In this document: positions 1 to 11,790 of the stretch, piece after piece
Layout of the letters: the number at the start of each line of letters is the position of its first letter
Position numbering within the stretch: position 1 is the stretch's first letter
Assembly: GCF_000150275.1 (NCBI RefSeq)
Contig: NW_002060948.1
Span: 1,924,251 to 1,988,250 of the forward strand
Length of the DNA: 64,000 nt
From: Trichoplax adhaerens
Taxonomy: Eukaryota > Placozoa > Uniplacotomia > Trichoplacea > Trichoplacidae
Direction: 5' to 3'
Notes under the pieces: generated by a model
Seen by the model: the letters and a program-made list of their open reading frames with translations, nothing else
Database searches by the model: none
What the model was told of the DNA's origin: nothing
Position numbers and translations under genes: made by a program

Positions 1-177
1 GACTATAAGGAGAAGTATTTTTGTGGCCGCGATATCTGAATCCACGTGGTGCTCTGAGTTTTATACAATTTCGGAAGGATAGATCCCCTTTGTAAGCATT
101 CTTTTTGAATACAATTATCACTATCATTACCACAACAATCGCTGCAACGACAGAAATGATAAGTGGTAGGACGAAAT
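1..177 (-). other. Transmembrane helix and start of cytoplasmic tail
   Basis: The exon starts at 177 (acceptor TTAG, phase 1). It encodes about 24 hydrophobic residues rich in Val and Ile (approximately 175-100), then the stop-transfer FKKNAYKG, then a basic tail segment with PRGFRYRGH that runs off the left edge. The position of the exon, the phase, and the helix followed by lysines match exon 24279-25183 of the plus-strand paralog. Confidence 0.85.
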
Positions 178-3100
178 CTAACAACATGTGAATAAAAACA
201 ATTATATAAGCAATAAACGATAATTTTTCCTAACTGAAAATGAGTAACTGAAAAATGTATCTGGTTATAATATATAAAAATATTGTAAAGCGGTTCATAT
301 ATATTTTATCCTTTCCAAGAAATTTCGTAGATTTGAAATAAACCAGAATTTATGCTAATTAAAATCTCGCTAAGCTGATGAAAATGGCTGTTCTTTTAAA
401 AAATACAGTTACTTATTCTATTTGTTCTCATGATCGATTGATAATATGTAGAAAATGTAATGTATCTGTATGTCAGTTAGAACATAAAAATACGGTAAAA
501 AAAGCATGTTTATGGGAAAACCGAAAAGGAGTAACGGAAAGTGCATCTAGCTATCAAATATAATTATTATACAAAGCAAGCTAATGTATTTTTATCCTTT
601 CCAAGAGATTTCTGAGATTAAGATAAACTAAAATTTATATAAATTAAACTATATATATCAATTAAAATACAAACCCAGTTTAAAAATGGGTACTGTATGG
701 GGTACTTTGGTCGGTTACATAAAATATCACAAAAATCGTACCGTACGTATATTTAACTAGCTAAGGAAAGTTAAAATTATTTACTATACCATAAGTGTCT
801 ACAGAATAGTAGATGAACAGTCTTCGTAAACGATAGTGATTAAATCGGTAATCTACTTTTCTTCACGAAAATTATACCTGGCAATCTCCCAGATACATAA
901 GGTTGCTGAGGTTTGGAAACAGATAGCAAAGATAACACTCGATTAGAGGAGTTACTTCCAATGGATAAAGTAAAAGCTTGTAAAGCTTGCTGCGTTGTCG
1001 AGATTCCCGCAAAACTATGCTACGATGAAAATAATGATTGAGCGTCTTTACAAATATAAATTTCTACGCTACACATTTAATCTAACTATAACATCTGTAG
1101 AGTATCTTAGTGAAGGTATTTACAAATTCGATACGCAAATGTATCCACTCTGGCTTTCTTTCCATTATGTAGCAATCAACAGTTAACAGCTTCTCTACAG
1201 CAAACGATTTCATTCTATCTTGGAGACGAATTGCGTAGCATACTTCCTGCAAAGTGGTTCCCTATGTACCGAGCAAAAGAAACGTTACATGATCGCAAAT
1301 GAATAAAAATCTATCGGAGAAATATCATAATTTAGATCATGCTTATGGCATAGTGATGGAAAATTAATTAATTTCTATTATAGTTTGTAAGAATAGCCAT
1401 AGCAATTGATACGTAGGAACTTGATGTTATCACACAATTATAAAATCAATTTTTACCATTGGTAGTAATCGCGTTGACAGAAAAAATGCTTTAGATAGAC
1501 ACTTTGTTGAGTTTTGATTACCAGAGTTGCATATAATATTCGGTGGTGTAACAAGTGGGCAAACGCCAGTTATATTGCAAGGTGGTGCAAGACATTCAGA
1601 ATTTTGTACATGAAAGCATGTGTGTCCATTAGGGCAAACTTTAGGTCCATTACTATTTAAAGGACAACTAACAGATCCGCACCATACCTAGTGTTGCCGA
1701 TTATATAGCCATATTACACGATAAGTATCGTATTATTTTTGAAGAAATGCGTTTATATTATCTAATAAACTTAAAATAAATCTTGCACAAGGTATCATTT
1801 GAAGCCACATAAATCACCTTAGAGCAAATTGAACGACTACTTCTGCAATTACATGCATTACAATATTCATTCCATTTTTCTCTATTTCTGTACACTTTGC
1901 CACCATATGTACATGAACCAATCAGTACTAATTAGAATCAACAATGTGAAAACATTTTAGAAAATGCAAACAGCTGAAGACTATCATATGAACACTGTGA
2001 GAATAAGTTCAATATTTGTTTTTACGTCTTAAGAATACCAAATAGCTAAACCTTACAGTACTTGTCCTTTTATAATCAGCTTAAAACTAGATGATATCAA
2101 TTCAATTATGATAGCAATAATCTATGCGGATCGTGCAAAATGGTCAAGTAGTACATTGCAACCTTTTCGATACAAATTGTATACTAATTATAATTACTGT
2201 CCTAAGTATATTAAAATTGATAATTATCGATAGATTATAAAATTAATTTTATCTACAAATATCTCTCGCATATAATAATGACACGCAAATGAATTACTAC
2301 TGTACACTTTAGCTTATAGTTAACATAAATTCCATTAAACTATAACTATTGGTATCATTTGAGCTATCAATCAATCAGATTTGGGAAGTTTAACAATTTT
2401 GTATCGTATTACGTGGTAGCCATAAAGCTAATGTACCCAAGGTACTATGAAAAGAATATTACTTTATCATAATTTATAACAGCGATATATACTCGTATTT
2501 TGGCCATTTGATAAACCGTATAGACTCACTTTCCGACTGACAGACTAGCCCAGTATAACCAGTACCACTACAATCACACGCAAAGGCATTAATGGAGGTA
2601 ATACATCTACCACCATGTTGGCATGGCTTAGAAGCACATTGATCGATTATATTCTGACATGACAAGCCCGTGACACCTGGCGGACAAGTGCATTTATAAC
2701 CACCGATTAAATTCTGACAAGTACCACCATTATGGCATGGCTTTGATAGGCACTCATCAACGCCTAGTTGACAATATCGACCTCTAAATGCAGGCAAACA
2801 CTGGCAGTTAAAGCTGTTCATATCTTCAGTGCATGTCCCATTATTAATACAAGTTGTTGCTGTGCACAGTCTTACTGTAAAAAATAAGAAAATAGTATCA
2901 CAGGCTGTCAATTACCTGGCAAATAATTTATTGCAACAATATGAATATATACTATATTTAATAATGATAACATAAAACTTAATCTAGCTTACCTCCTGAA
3001 TATGAATACATATATACAAGTATACTTAATGAAGATACCGACAGGAGACGTAATTTATTCTACCTTCCAAATGTGAATATACTACACCTACAATATATTT

Positions 3101-6100
3101 AATAATGAAGTTACCTTCATAAAATGTAATCTATCCTACCTGTCTGGCAGTGATTGCCTTTATAGTCTGTAGTTGAACAATTGCATCGATACCCAGTTGA
3201 TTCTACTACACATTGCCCACCGTTTTGGCAAGGTTCTGATTCACAAATATCATAACTTTGCTGACATACCTCTCCAGTATAATTTGGAGGGCAATGGCAA
3301 TAGTAGCTTCCAAACGAGTTGACACATGTACCACCATTTTGACAAGGTTTAATGTTAGTATTGGGAAGGTGAATTTGGGTACATTCATTAACGTCGGATT
3401 GGCATTCTTGGCCTGTAAAATTGCTTAAGCATTGGCATTGATAACCTCCAAGTACATTAATACATTCACCATCGTTCTGACATGGAAAACTGCGGCATTC
3501 ATCAATATCAGTTTGGCAATGAACGCCTGTGACATGAGAAGGACATTGGCAATAATAACTAGCAATTTGGTCAATGCAAGTTCCACCATATTGACATGGT
3601 TGACTAAGACATTCGTTAATCTGTGTTTGGCAATTTTGACCAGTATACCCTGCTTGGCATTGACATTGATAACCAGCTACCTTATCGATACAGGTAGAAT
3701 TTTGATAGCATGGCCCACTATTACATTCATCTATTTCACTTTCACAATGTCGACCTGTATATCCATCAGTACAGTGACAGGAATAGCCTCCCATGATTTC
3801 TTGGCAAGAACCTTGATTCTTACAAGGCTTGCTGTCACATTCGCGTACATCTACCAAAATAAATCAATAATTTTTATGCTGCCTAAACACATATAGTATC
3901 GAAATGAGGTTTATCGATTTTTGAAATCAATTTCAATATTCTCACTATTATTATAGCTACCTCGTTGACAGTTTTTTCCGGTGAAACCTGGTCGACAATT
4001 GCATTTATATCGATTTGCTCTGGTATTAATACATGTTCCATCACTCAAACATGGATGACTACGGCAGGAATTTAAATCTATGATATACAAAAAGAAATAG
4101 GATTATCCGGAAGGCGCCCCGCCCCAATAGAAAATATATTAATAATCTAAAATTAGGTTAATGCGATATGCAAATGGAAACTTTATATTGAATTTTAAAG
4201 CAGGAAGCTAAAATCTTTCGACATTCATTTCCCTGTTTTGCCATCACTAAATATATTAATTACCATCTTCGCAAAGCTTGCCGGTATAAAATGGCGGGCA
4301 TTGACAAGTGAAGCCATTTATTTTATCGATACAGGTTGCATTCGGATGAACACAAGGCTTCGCCGTACATTCATTAATATCTAGATCAGATTGAGATATT
4401 AAACGTACACACGCTTTCAGAACTGTAATAATGCCAATTAAATCAATTAGCAAAAGTAAAATATATCTAGAACAAATGAAGAAAATCCACAGTATATGCA
4501 AATACTTAGCAAATCTAGCTGAGCTAAGACTCAGTAAAATAATAAATGATAATGATAAATTATCATTCGAAAATTTCAAATAAAGATCCATGCAATTCGA
4601 CAATATCGGAAGATGGAATAAATGGAAAATATCATTCTGCGTAGCTGCTACCGTATCCCAAAAAATTGCCAATGTTATGTTGTACCTGTTTGACAAATTT
4701 TCCCAGTATAACCCGGTTGACAATGGCATTGATAGCTATCAGGTTGAACGTTGCTACAATTTGCCTTGTTCAAGCATGGTCCACTTCTACATCGATTTGT
4801 ATCTAAATTGTATGCAAAGTAGACATTATACTTTAAAAGTTAAAGTTAAATGCTATGTCAATATTGTAGATGTTACTATTCACAAAAATCTATTCGTAGC
4901 AGTTCCCTTTATACAATTTATAATAATTCATGTTGCAATTCTAAGTAAACTGCTGATAATTTGCAAGCTATAAACGTATTCTCTCATGATGGTAAAGTTA
5001 ATATCTAGACTCCATGATATTAATGTAACTACTTCAAATAAAACAGTTTTCACTCTTTAAAAGTGTTTAAATTAGAGTATTAAAAGAAAGTACTCTGTTA
5101 ATAATTTTAATAGCTACGCTAATTAATCGTTGACTAATTATCTTCTCAACAACCAGATATTGGCCGTTACAATTGAAAAAACAATCGACTTAATATCCCT
5201 TAGATTAGTGATTAAAATACCATATTCGCAATTGGAACCACCGTAAAATTTCTTGCAGTGACAATCATTCCCTTTAATGCAATACCCATTTTCTTCAACC
5301 ATATATTCAGAATATCAGTATAAAAATTTTATTCTTACAAAGTCAATATTTTTAGTAATGATCATTCAATTAAAAACTATGCCTGACTCATGCCGTATTG
5401 ATTAAGCAATTTCAATATCAGAATCTGAAATATTGGGTAACCAATTGATATACCTGAGCAGTTAGCAGATTTTATGCATGTATTGCATATATAGCCCGTC
5501 CAGCCACTTTGACATCTAAATAACAATCATCAAAGGTAAATTTTTATAACTTTAAATTAATAACCATAATTATAATTAATGCCATCATCATTTATGCTAC
5601 TCATGCAATTAAATATAAATTATAATATTTAAGCCATTTTTAGTATAAGATATCGCCATAGTTTTAAGCCTTACACGCATGTGAAAGGAGCATTCATACA
5701 GTGGCCATGATCTAAGTTGCATCCTTCTCTACATAAAGCTTCCGCAGAAGTAAAGCCATTATTGATAGGAATACATAGCATACCAAATCTACTCTTCAAT
5801 TCAATTTTATTTATTCGATAAATCATTGATTATTTATTTTAAAGGCAGTGATAAGAATTCCTATTTTACTTTATAATAACTTTGATGGTAACTAATATTT
5901 CAATTAAGTAACTGTGTAGTAATATTAACTTGAAATATCCAGCTAATTGTAATGGCTATAGGAATCTTGATTAATATCGCAGCAATAGACTATGTTTGGA
6001 GTATAGAGCTTATTAAAAATCAAGTTATTGTAGTCTATATTGCAAAGGGCATTGATATTTTTATTATTAGCCAAATGTTCATTTTCAGTACTATATTTAG

Positions 6101-9100
6101 TGCAAAGAGCTTATTAAAATCAAGTAATGATGAAACTGTAAGAATTTGAACATTCTCACGATCAGCCATACAGAAATTTACTTAAATAGTTAAATTACTA
6201 CCTGTCACATTAGAAATACAGTCATATGACCACACTTATGATCACAGTACTGTAACTTATAAATTTCTCGCTCGTTTAGCTGACAGACTAGGCGATGGTT
6301 TATTATATATTGAAAATGTCCAAAACATCCAATTAACATTATTTCAACAATGCTTACAGATCTGGCAGTGCCGCCCGGTATAATTGCTTGGACACTGGCA
6401 TGAATAACAGTCATCTCCGCAATTAGTACAACTGCTGTAATAAGGACATGGACTTGAACGACAAGAATTTCGATCTAAAATAGAATTATATCAATGCATA
6501 AAATAATATTACAGGATCAAAAGTGCATTATTTCATCACCTTTCTCACACAGTCTGCCAGCCCAGTCTGCAGGACATCTACATGTAAAATTATTAACGCC
6601 ATCAATGCAGGTCGCTATTATGTGACGACAGGGATTAGAGGCGCATTCATCAATATCTGTAAGATAATTATGCAAGAAAGTCAATGGCAAAGAGCTAATA
6701 AAATATTTTGCCAGCTAATTACCTTAGCAATAAAATTGCTTCAGGTAAACATATTACCACAATTTCCTGCTATAAACCAGCGAAGCTATAGGTCTAACTA
6801 TGATTTTAGCGAGCTGTTGTGCTATTAAAATTATACTATTAGGACTGTAAACAATATCAAAATCATGCAAAAGAGTCATTCGCAATGAACTAATAAAATT
6901 GCTTGCCAGCTAATTATCTTAGCAATAGAACTACTTTCGACGAAATCAGGATCTAACTATGATTTTAGCGAGGAACTGCAAGTATTAAAATTACGCTATC
7001 AAAAGTGTAAATGATATAATAATTATATATAATTGGTTGAATTAAATTCTGTAAATATCAACTACAGAAGCTAGCAATAAGGAAAGTATTTGTAATTTCT
7101 TTATTGCAGAGATAGAGTAGCACTGCATGCAAGACCTTCAAATGTCCCGAAACTTATAACCGATACTATTTTCTATCGATATTACATATTATGGTGACAA
7201 ATTTATAAATTTGCAACTTTAATTTTACTATTGCTTATGCAGGCATGTCATGAATAGACTACATATAGGTTAGCGTTTTGAATCAAATCTATTTCCAAAA
7301 TGGTATCAAATTTCCTTTTTAAACCTCTTCAATATCCCAACCGTAAATCATAAAGATTGTTTCAGCAAATCAATTGCAGGATAAGAGAAACATTATTGCC
7401 GAATACTAACTTATTTGGCAATTTTTTCCTGTGTAGCCGGGAAGACATTGACATCGGTAATTATTCAGTCCGCTGTTAATACATTTTGCCCCATTACGGC
7501 ATGGTGAAATGCGGCAGAGATTTAAATCTATAGTAATTATCAGTAAGCGATAATGGAATTGCATTGCACACGGTAGTATTGTAAAATCTTTGAAACGCAA
7601 TGAAATAAAATTGGCAAGGCTTAAATATAGAATACGATCATTTCTTACCGTATTGACAATTTTTGCCGGTAAAGTTTGCTGGACAAACACATTTATATCC
7701 ACGATCAGCGGTTGGAATACAGGTTGCATCGGCCTGTTGACATGGATTAGAAGTACAGGCGGTAATAACTACATATGCATATAAAATAGGAGATGGTTAG
7801 AAAAAGTCAAAGCAGTAACCCAATGAAAGAAAAGATTGCAATCTGCATTAGAGATGAATATTACGGGTTTCACAAATTCTTCCAGTTCGATTCTGAGGGC
7901 ATTGACATCGATAAGTATGAGCTCTGATTGCAAAACATGTAGATTTCCCTTGACAAGGACTTGGACGACAGGGATTATTATCTACAATAATAAGAGGTAT
8001 TTAATATCTCATCTTTGCATCAAATTATAGCAGCCATATTTCTGAAGATAGCATAGATAAACCCAGCATTACTGCATGATACGGTTTTTCATTAATTTTC
8101 CAGTGAACTTGATGTCAATAATAATCTGCAGTTAAATAGCCTTATCGCGATGTTATCTGATTGTATTACAGCTAATTAATATAATTGAGACATAAAATAT
8201 CGTCAGGTATTTAACTCAAAAGCATTCTACCATCAATAGATTCGACTAGCGCTGATGTTTATTACTAAACTACCCGTCTATTAATAAGTAATACCTGTTA
8301 ATAGCTATTTTAGCCGTAGGTTAAGTTTTACGTGTATTATAGCGCACCAGCTAATATTCGTGTGTAGCCACAAAATTATTGCTATTAATATAAATAAGCC
8401 GATCCGTCTATTATTATTATTTCTATTTGCATTTATCGATCGATGATAGCGCGTAAAATTTGACTAAAGAGATGGAAAGATTCTAGATGATGAATGGATC
8501 GGTGTTTGTAGTCATAAAATTATTACCATAAATGTGAATGAACGGATCCATCTACTATTAACTTTTTATTTGTATTTATCGAGCGAAAATAGCGCTTAAA
8601 AATTTTATTAGTGAGATAAAAAGATACTAGATCATAAATCGATCGGTGCTTGCAGTCATAGAATTATTACTATGAATGCAAACCAGACGACCTGTCTATT
8701 ATCAACTTTCTATTTACATTTATTGAGCGAAAATAAATGTATAATGTGTGATGTGTAATAATTACTATAAATGTAAATATATCGGCACGTATATTATTAA
8801 CTTTCTACTTGCATTTATCGAGCGAGAATAACAGGTCAAAAATTTTTATTAGTGAGATGAGAAAATACTAGCTCATAAGTGGATCGTGACATTTCACCGC
8901 AATGATCACTAGTATAAATGATAAACTGTTGTAGAGAAATATTGAAGTCACTGGTTTATTTCTAAATTCACTTTGCAATCTTATCCTACGTAAGGAACGG
9001 TAACGTTTAATATATGATTTATTTTAAACTAACCCTAATATAATGTATTATAAGCCTGTTAATATCAGTTTATTTAATCAGGTTATTGAAGATAAGAACA

Positions 9101-11037
9101 AAAAAGAAATCTATTTAAAGGTAGTAATAGTTTAATAAGATCTTTAACTTGTTTCTATATTAATGTGATATAGCTCGAATGTAAATTATCTTCGATAGGT
9201 GTACCTTACCAACTTCACAGAATGTTCCGGTCCAATCCCATGGGCACTTACACGTATAGCCATTTATACCATCGATGCACGTTGAGTAAGCATGGAGGCA
9301 GGGGTTGGAAGCGCATTCATCTATACCTTGAATTGAAAAATTGAAAGGCAAATGATTTTATAAATGAACTTCGTATAATGAGATTCAGAAACTATCACTA
9401 TTCATCAATATTCGCATTAATAAAATAATGTTTATAGCAATAATGAAATAAAAATTAAAGTATGGAGGAGTTATTTAGCAAGTTTGAACGCTTGGAATAT
9501 AAGTTAGCAAAAAACGGCTGATATGAAATTTAGGCAGTTATTTTACCTGTTTGGCAATTTCTTCCGGTAAATCCAGGCGAACATTTACACTGGTATCCAT
9601 GTGCATCACTTTGGCTACAAATGCCATTGTTCATACACGGCGAATTTTTACACATATTTACCTTTTCTAAAATTGTAATAATAGTTTAAGAAGATTAATA
9701 ATCCTAATATCAACATTACTAGTACTTTACAAAACAATTAAACCGAAGAGTTTAGTAGCTGTGAGATAAAAGTGTGGATGCTATACCATGTAGATGTAGT
9801 ATGAAGCGATCCGTAGAAATAGGAAACATTATCATACTATTTTGAAGTATCCATTAAAAATAATTATTAATCAACAGACAATTTTAAGCACATACGGGTT
9901 TGACATAGGGAGCCTAGCCATTGGGATTCACATTTTAAGGAAACAATTGTTATTATTCGGCTAAATCGACCAGAACGCCGACCAGTTAAGATGAGTGCAT
10001 CATAATGTTTACTATCTATTTTGGCCACTTTCGACATTTGATCGATTAAAACTCTTGAATTATTATATAAGACGCCTTCAACAAGGATTTGAATATGAAG
10101 AGACTAGAACAAAGAATGTTTTTAAATACAGAAAAATTAGCTGGAAACTACCGTCAAGAAAGCAAATCATATGCTGGTACGAACTTGAAATTTAAATTAG
10201 CCATATTGACTACCTTGGTTAAATTAAATACTGGAATAGACAGGATCGCTTTACTATTATTGAAGAGATCGATGGTGCTATTAGCAAAGGCAATCGCAGT
10301 TCCAGCTGGTATAATATTGGATTTGTACTTTCCATGAATGCACTTTTGGCTGCTTGCGTTAGTCTGAACCAGACTGGACTGATTGCTTACTTTATTAAGG
10401 CAAATTGTAAACTGGTAATGGCAAAGAGAATTATTTTCTGCTACCATCACAATCTTATTGCCTGTCGTAGTGTGATTTTGGGTAGCATTATTTAAAGCCC
10501 ATCCAAATTGACATCGAGAACCATTATAGCTCGATTGATTTGGATTTTGATAGTAAATGAAATGGATTTTTAGGTGCCCACTCACATCACCATTTGTGTT
10601 CTGTAATAGAGTCCAAAATAGCATGGTTAATACATCGCTTTAAAAACAATCATATAAGTATCCTACTTAGAAGATGTTATAGCATTCAAACATAAAATTT
10701 ACAGAATGTAAAGTTTGGTATATTTCAAGTGCTTTCATTCGGTGACAGCAAGAAAATTACTTAACTAACTTCTATTTTAAGAAATTAGTAAGTTCAATAA
10801 AATCTCTAGTAAGATGGATAATCTCGTCATATACGCTAGTTATTCAATATTATATCACTAATTTTCTTAATTAGCATTGAAATTATTTTCTGCTTTAAAA
10901 AACTACGTTAGTAAATGAAAGTCATTCTCTCCCTCCTTGACAGAATAAAACTTTTACAGTCAACTTACCTGGATATGAATCAACAGCAGCAATGAAAGGA
11001 TATACAGAGATTTTTTGAATCCATTGAATCTCTTCAT
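1..11037 (-). CDS. Jagged/Serrate-type Notch-ligand-like transmembrane protein (3' end beyond window)
   Basis: Probable type I membrane protein of the Jagged family, acting at the cell surface as a Notch ligand or a derivative. Exons (high to low): 11037-10969, 10600-10181, 10103-9896, 9666-9547, 9326-9210, 7981-7865, 7768-7649, 7527-7411, 6656-6540, 6474-6358, 5738-5675, 5515-5454, 5292-5221, 4802-4686, 4380-4264, 4077-3961, 3850-3140, 2874-2530, 1927-1818, 1687-1457, 1261-1124, 989-878, 177-1. Phases agree throughout and give about 1,298 codons in the window. The start at 11037 gives a short basic n-region and a leucine-rich core typical of a signal peptide; exon 1 ends just after it. Order: signal peptide, MNNL-like domain, one C-x8-C stub instead of a full DSL, about 21 EGF repeats, VWC, Jagged-type juxtamembrane region, membrane helix, cytoplasmic tail. 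Family membership rests on the VWC-to-helix part and the MNNL part. Least certain are the acceptors at 5738 and 989. Confidence 0.85.
878..1927 (-). other. VWC module and Jagged-type juxtamembrane ectodomain
   Basis: Exon 1927-1818 encodes a von Willebrand C start ([11 protein letters not shown], then YCNACNC, then ICSK). Exon 1687-1457 continues with [10 protein letters not shown], matching Jagged VWCGPRPCLL, followed by the cysteine-rich stretch typical of Jagged. Exon 1261-1124 starts [12 protein letters not shown], matching Jagged APGLTTEHVCSELR, and ends in a strand like the HVAISA segment. Exon 989-878 supplies the last extracellular stretch. These four exons line up one-to-one with exons 22775-23912 of the plus-strand paralog, including intron phases 0, 0, 0, 1. 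This is the strongest evidence that the gene is Jagged-like. The 989 acceptor (CGCAG) has a weak pyrimidine tract. Confidence 0.85.
2530..4802 (-). other. Second EGF block: twelve EGF repeats, nine of them in two fused exons
   Basis: Three single-EGF exons (4802-4686, 4380-4264, 4077-3961; 117 bp each) are followed by a 711 bp exon (3850-3140) holding six EGF repeats and a 345 bp exon (2874-2530) holding three. The repeats are canonical, with many D-I-D-E-C or E-I-D-E-C calcium-binding lead-ins and Y/F-x-C-x-C cores. The fifth repeat in the long exon has an insertion before its second cysteine. The last repeat of each fused exon carries a widened C-x-C-(8)-G-x-x-C ending. An antisense open frame at 3432-3896 is only a shadow of this exon. 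Confidence 0.92.
5221..5738 (-). other. Jagged EGF1-EGF2-like (DOS-type) pair
   Basis: Three exons (5738-5675, 5515-5454, 5292-5221) encode two compact EGFs. The first has the spacing C-x3-C-x6-C, then C-x-C-x8-C, and contains [13 protein letters not shown] and [13 protein letters not shown]. The second reads ANCSENGYC, then [13 protein letters not shown]. This matches the EGF1-EGF2 unit right after the DSL domain of Jagged and Delta (AICRQGC, GWQGLYCDKC, NWGGQLC in Jagged). The unit is interrupted by a phase 2 intron, unlike the phase 1 EGF exons around it. The acceptor at 5738 was chosen because it is the only nearby AG that fits phase 1. Confidence 0.75.
6665..7015. repeat. Imperfect two-copy direct repeat in an intron of the Jagged-like gene
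   Basis: Two diverged copies, about 6,690-6,850 and 6,880-7,015. Shared blocks are 'gccagctaatta-ccttagcaata' and 'ctaactatgattttagcga'. They lie in the intron between exons 7527-7411 and 6656-6540. The rest of that intron shows nothing else. Confidence 0.55.
8370..8890. repeat. Intronic tandem array, about 143 bp units, 3-4 copies
   Basis: The large intron between exons 9326-9210 and 7981-7865 holds diverged tandem copies. The marker 'atttatcgag/t' recurs near 8,430, 8,574, 8,715 and 8,811, together with 'gatcggtg..tgcagtcataaaattattac' variants and 'tagtgagat'. The first two intervals are about 142-144 bp; the last copy is shortened. Confidence 0.7.
9896..10600 (-). other. MNNL-like N-terminal domain (two exons) ending in a reduced DSL stub
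   Basis: Exons 10600-10181 and 10103-9896 encode about 209 residues that follow the signal peptide directly. The first exon has a Cys-His-Tyr-Gln-Phe-x-x-Cys-Leu segment like the C-x-x-FF-x-x-CL core of MNNL domains. The second exon opens with LHIQILVEG, like the SYTLLVEAW strand of Jagged, and runs through IITIVSLKC, like the EYQIRVTC strand that ends MNNL. It then gives [10 protein letters not shown], a C-x8-C with Trp and Gly placed as in DSL. The splice donor GTATGT follows two codons later and the next exon is an ordinary EGF. The RPRDD-FGHY segment and the other DSL cysteines are absent here. Several N-x-S/T sequons are present. Homology is inferred from remembered family sequences. Confidence 0.7.
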
Positions 11038-11599
11038 GATAGAACACAAGCCAATAGAAATTAAACCTATAATCTTCGTCTTTTGCGCACTAAAATCGAT
11101 TAAATCACTAAAGTTGATGAAAAATATACAAGAATGAGAAGTGAATTGAAGGTGACAACAATGCATCTCGATATTACTTGTTAATCAGTTCATCTAAGTA
11201 TAAAATAATTTAGTTTAAAGGTGTAGCCAACTTGACACATGCTAGTATATCTAACTTGGCCGACTTCTAAAAACAAATATCGTATACAATCTTAAACTAC
11301 TACTCAGGTCTAGCAGATCACTCAAAATGGCAATAATAAAATATCTAAAGATTTAAATTATTTATAGAAGTACAAGATTAACTACAATGCCTTGCAAATA
11401 TTTTGAGGTTAAATTTAACTCTATTCATCAGCCTTGCTTAATTCATAATCTATTCATTTTAACCTTATGTGAAAACGTATTTGTAACGCTTATTTTCAAG
11501 GTTCCTTAGATCAAGCTTAATATTTGCACAACCCAGAATGTTGCTAAAAAATGCAAGATTACGTTACAAATTTTAAATTCAGTTAATATATTAACTAAC

Positions 11600-11790
11600 A
11601 CCAACATACTGTACGATTTCCGTCCAAATCAAAATTTCATTTAATTTTAGCTTATTACAGCATAATTGGCAATCGCTGGTTAATAGACTATAATAAACAT
11701 CTACGCTATCAAATTTCATATGATTTTAGCTTATTACAGCTTAATTTGCCTCTGCCAGGACTAGATTGTAATAAATCTCTACACTACCAG
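11600..11790. repeat. Two-copy direct repeat of about 80-90 bp
   Basis: 'aatttcat-t-attttagcttattacagc' occurs near 11,632 and 11,714, each followed by a similar 'ctaccagg/tgg..aga-t-taataaa' segment. It is non-coding and of unknown origin. Confidence 0.5.

Larger units (their letters stand above)
6358..9666 (-). other. First EGF block: seven one-exon EGF repeats
   Basis: Seven exons (9666-9547, 9326-9210, 7981-7865, 7768-7649, 7527-7411, 6656-6540, 6474-6358), each 117 or 120 bp, each encode one six-cysteine EGF repeat and join in phase 1, so any of them can be gained or lost without breaking the frame. Several carry the D-I-D-E-C or D-x-N-x-C lead-in seen in calcium-binding EGF repeats (for example at 9326 and 6656). 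In Jagged proteins the repeats after DSL begin with two unusual short EGFs; here that pair comes only after these seven. Confidence 0.88.

Noticed and set aside
3432-3896. Open frame of 154 codons on the plus strand
   Set aside because: It lies opposite the six-EGF exon of the minus-strand gene and has no signal of its own; it is an antisense shadow of a cysteine-rich repeat.
6202-6234. A 33 bp phase-neutral microexon between the seventh EGF and the EGF1-like exon
   Set aside because: Splice sites and phase 1 on both sides fit, but the acceptor (CATAAG) has no pyrimidine tract and the product ([11 protein letters not shown]) matches nothing clearly. Left out of the model.
6205-6414. Minus-strand frame with CFGHF and YCDHKCGHM, recalling parts of a DSL domain
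   Set aside because: It is out of frame with the neighbouring EGF exon, has no acceptor that would bring it in, and lacks the full cysteine spacing.
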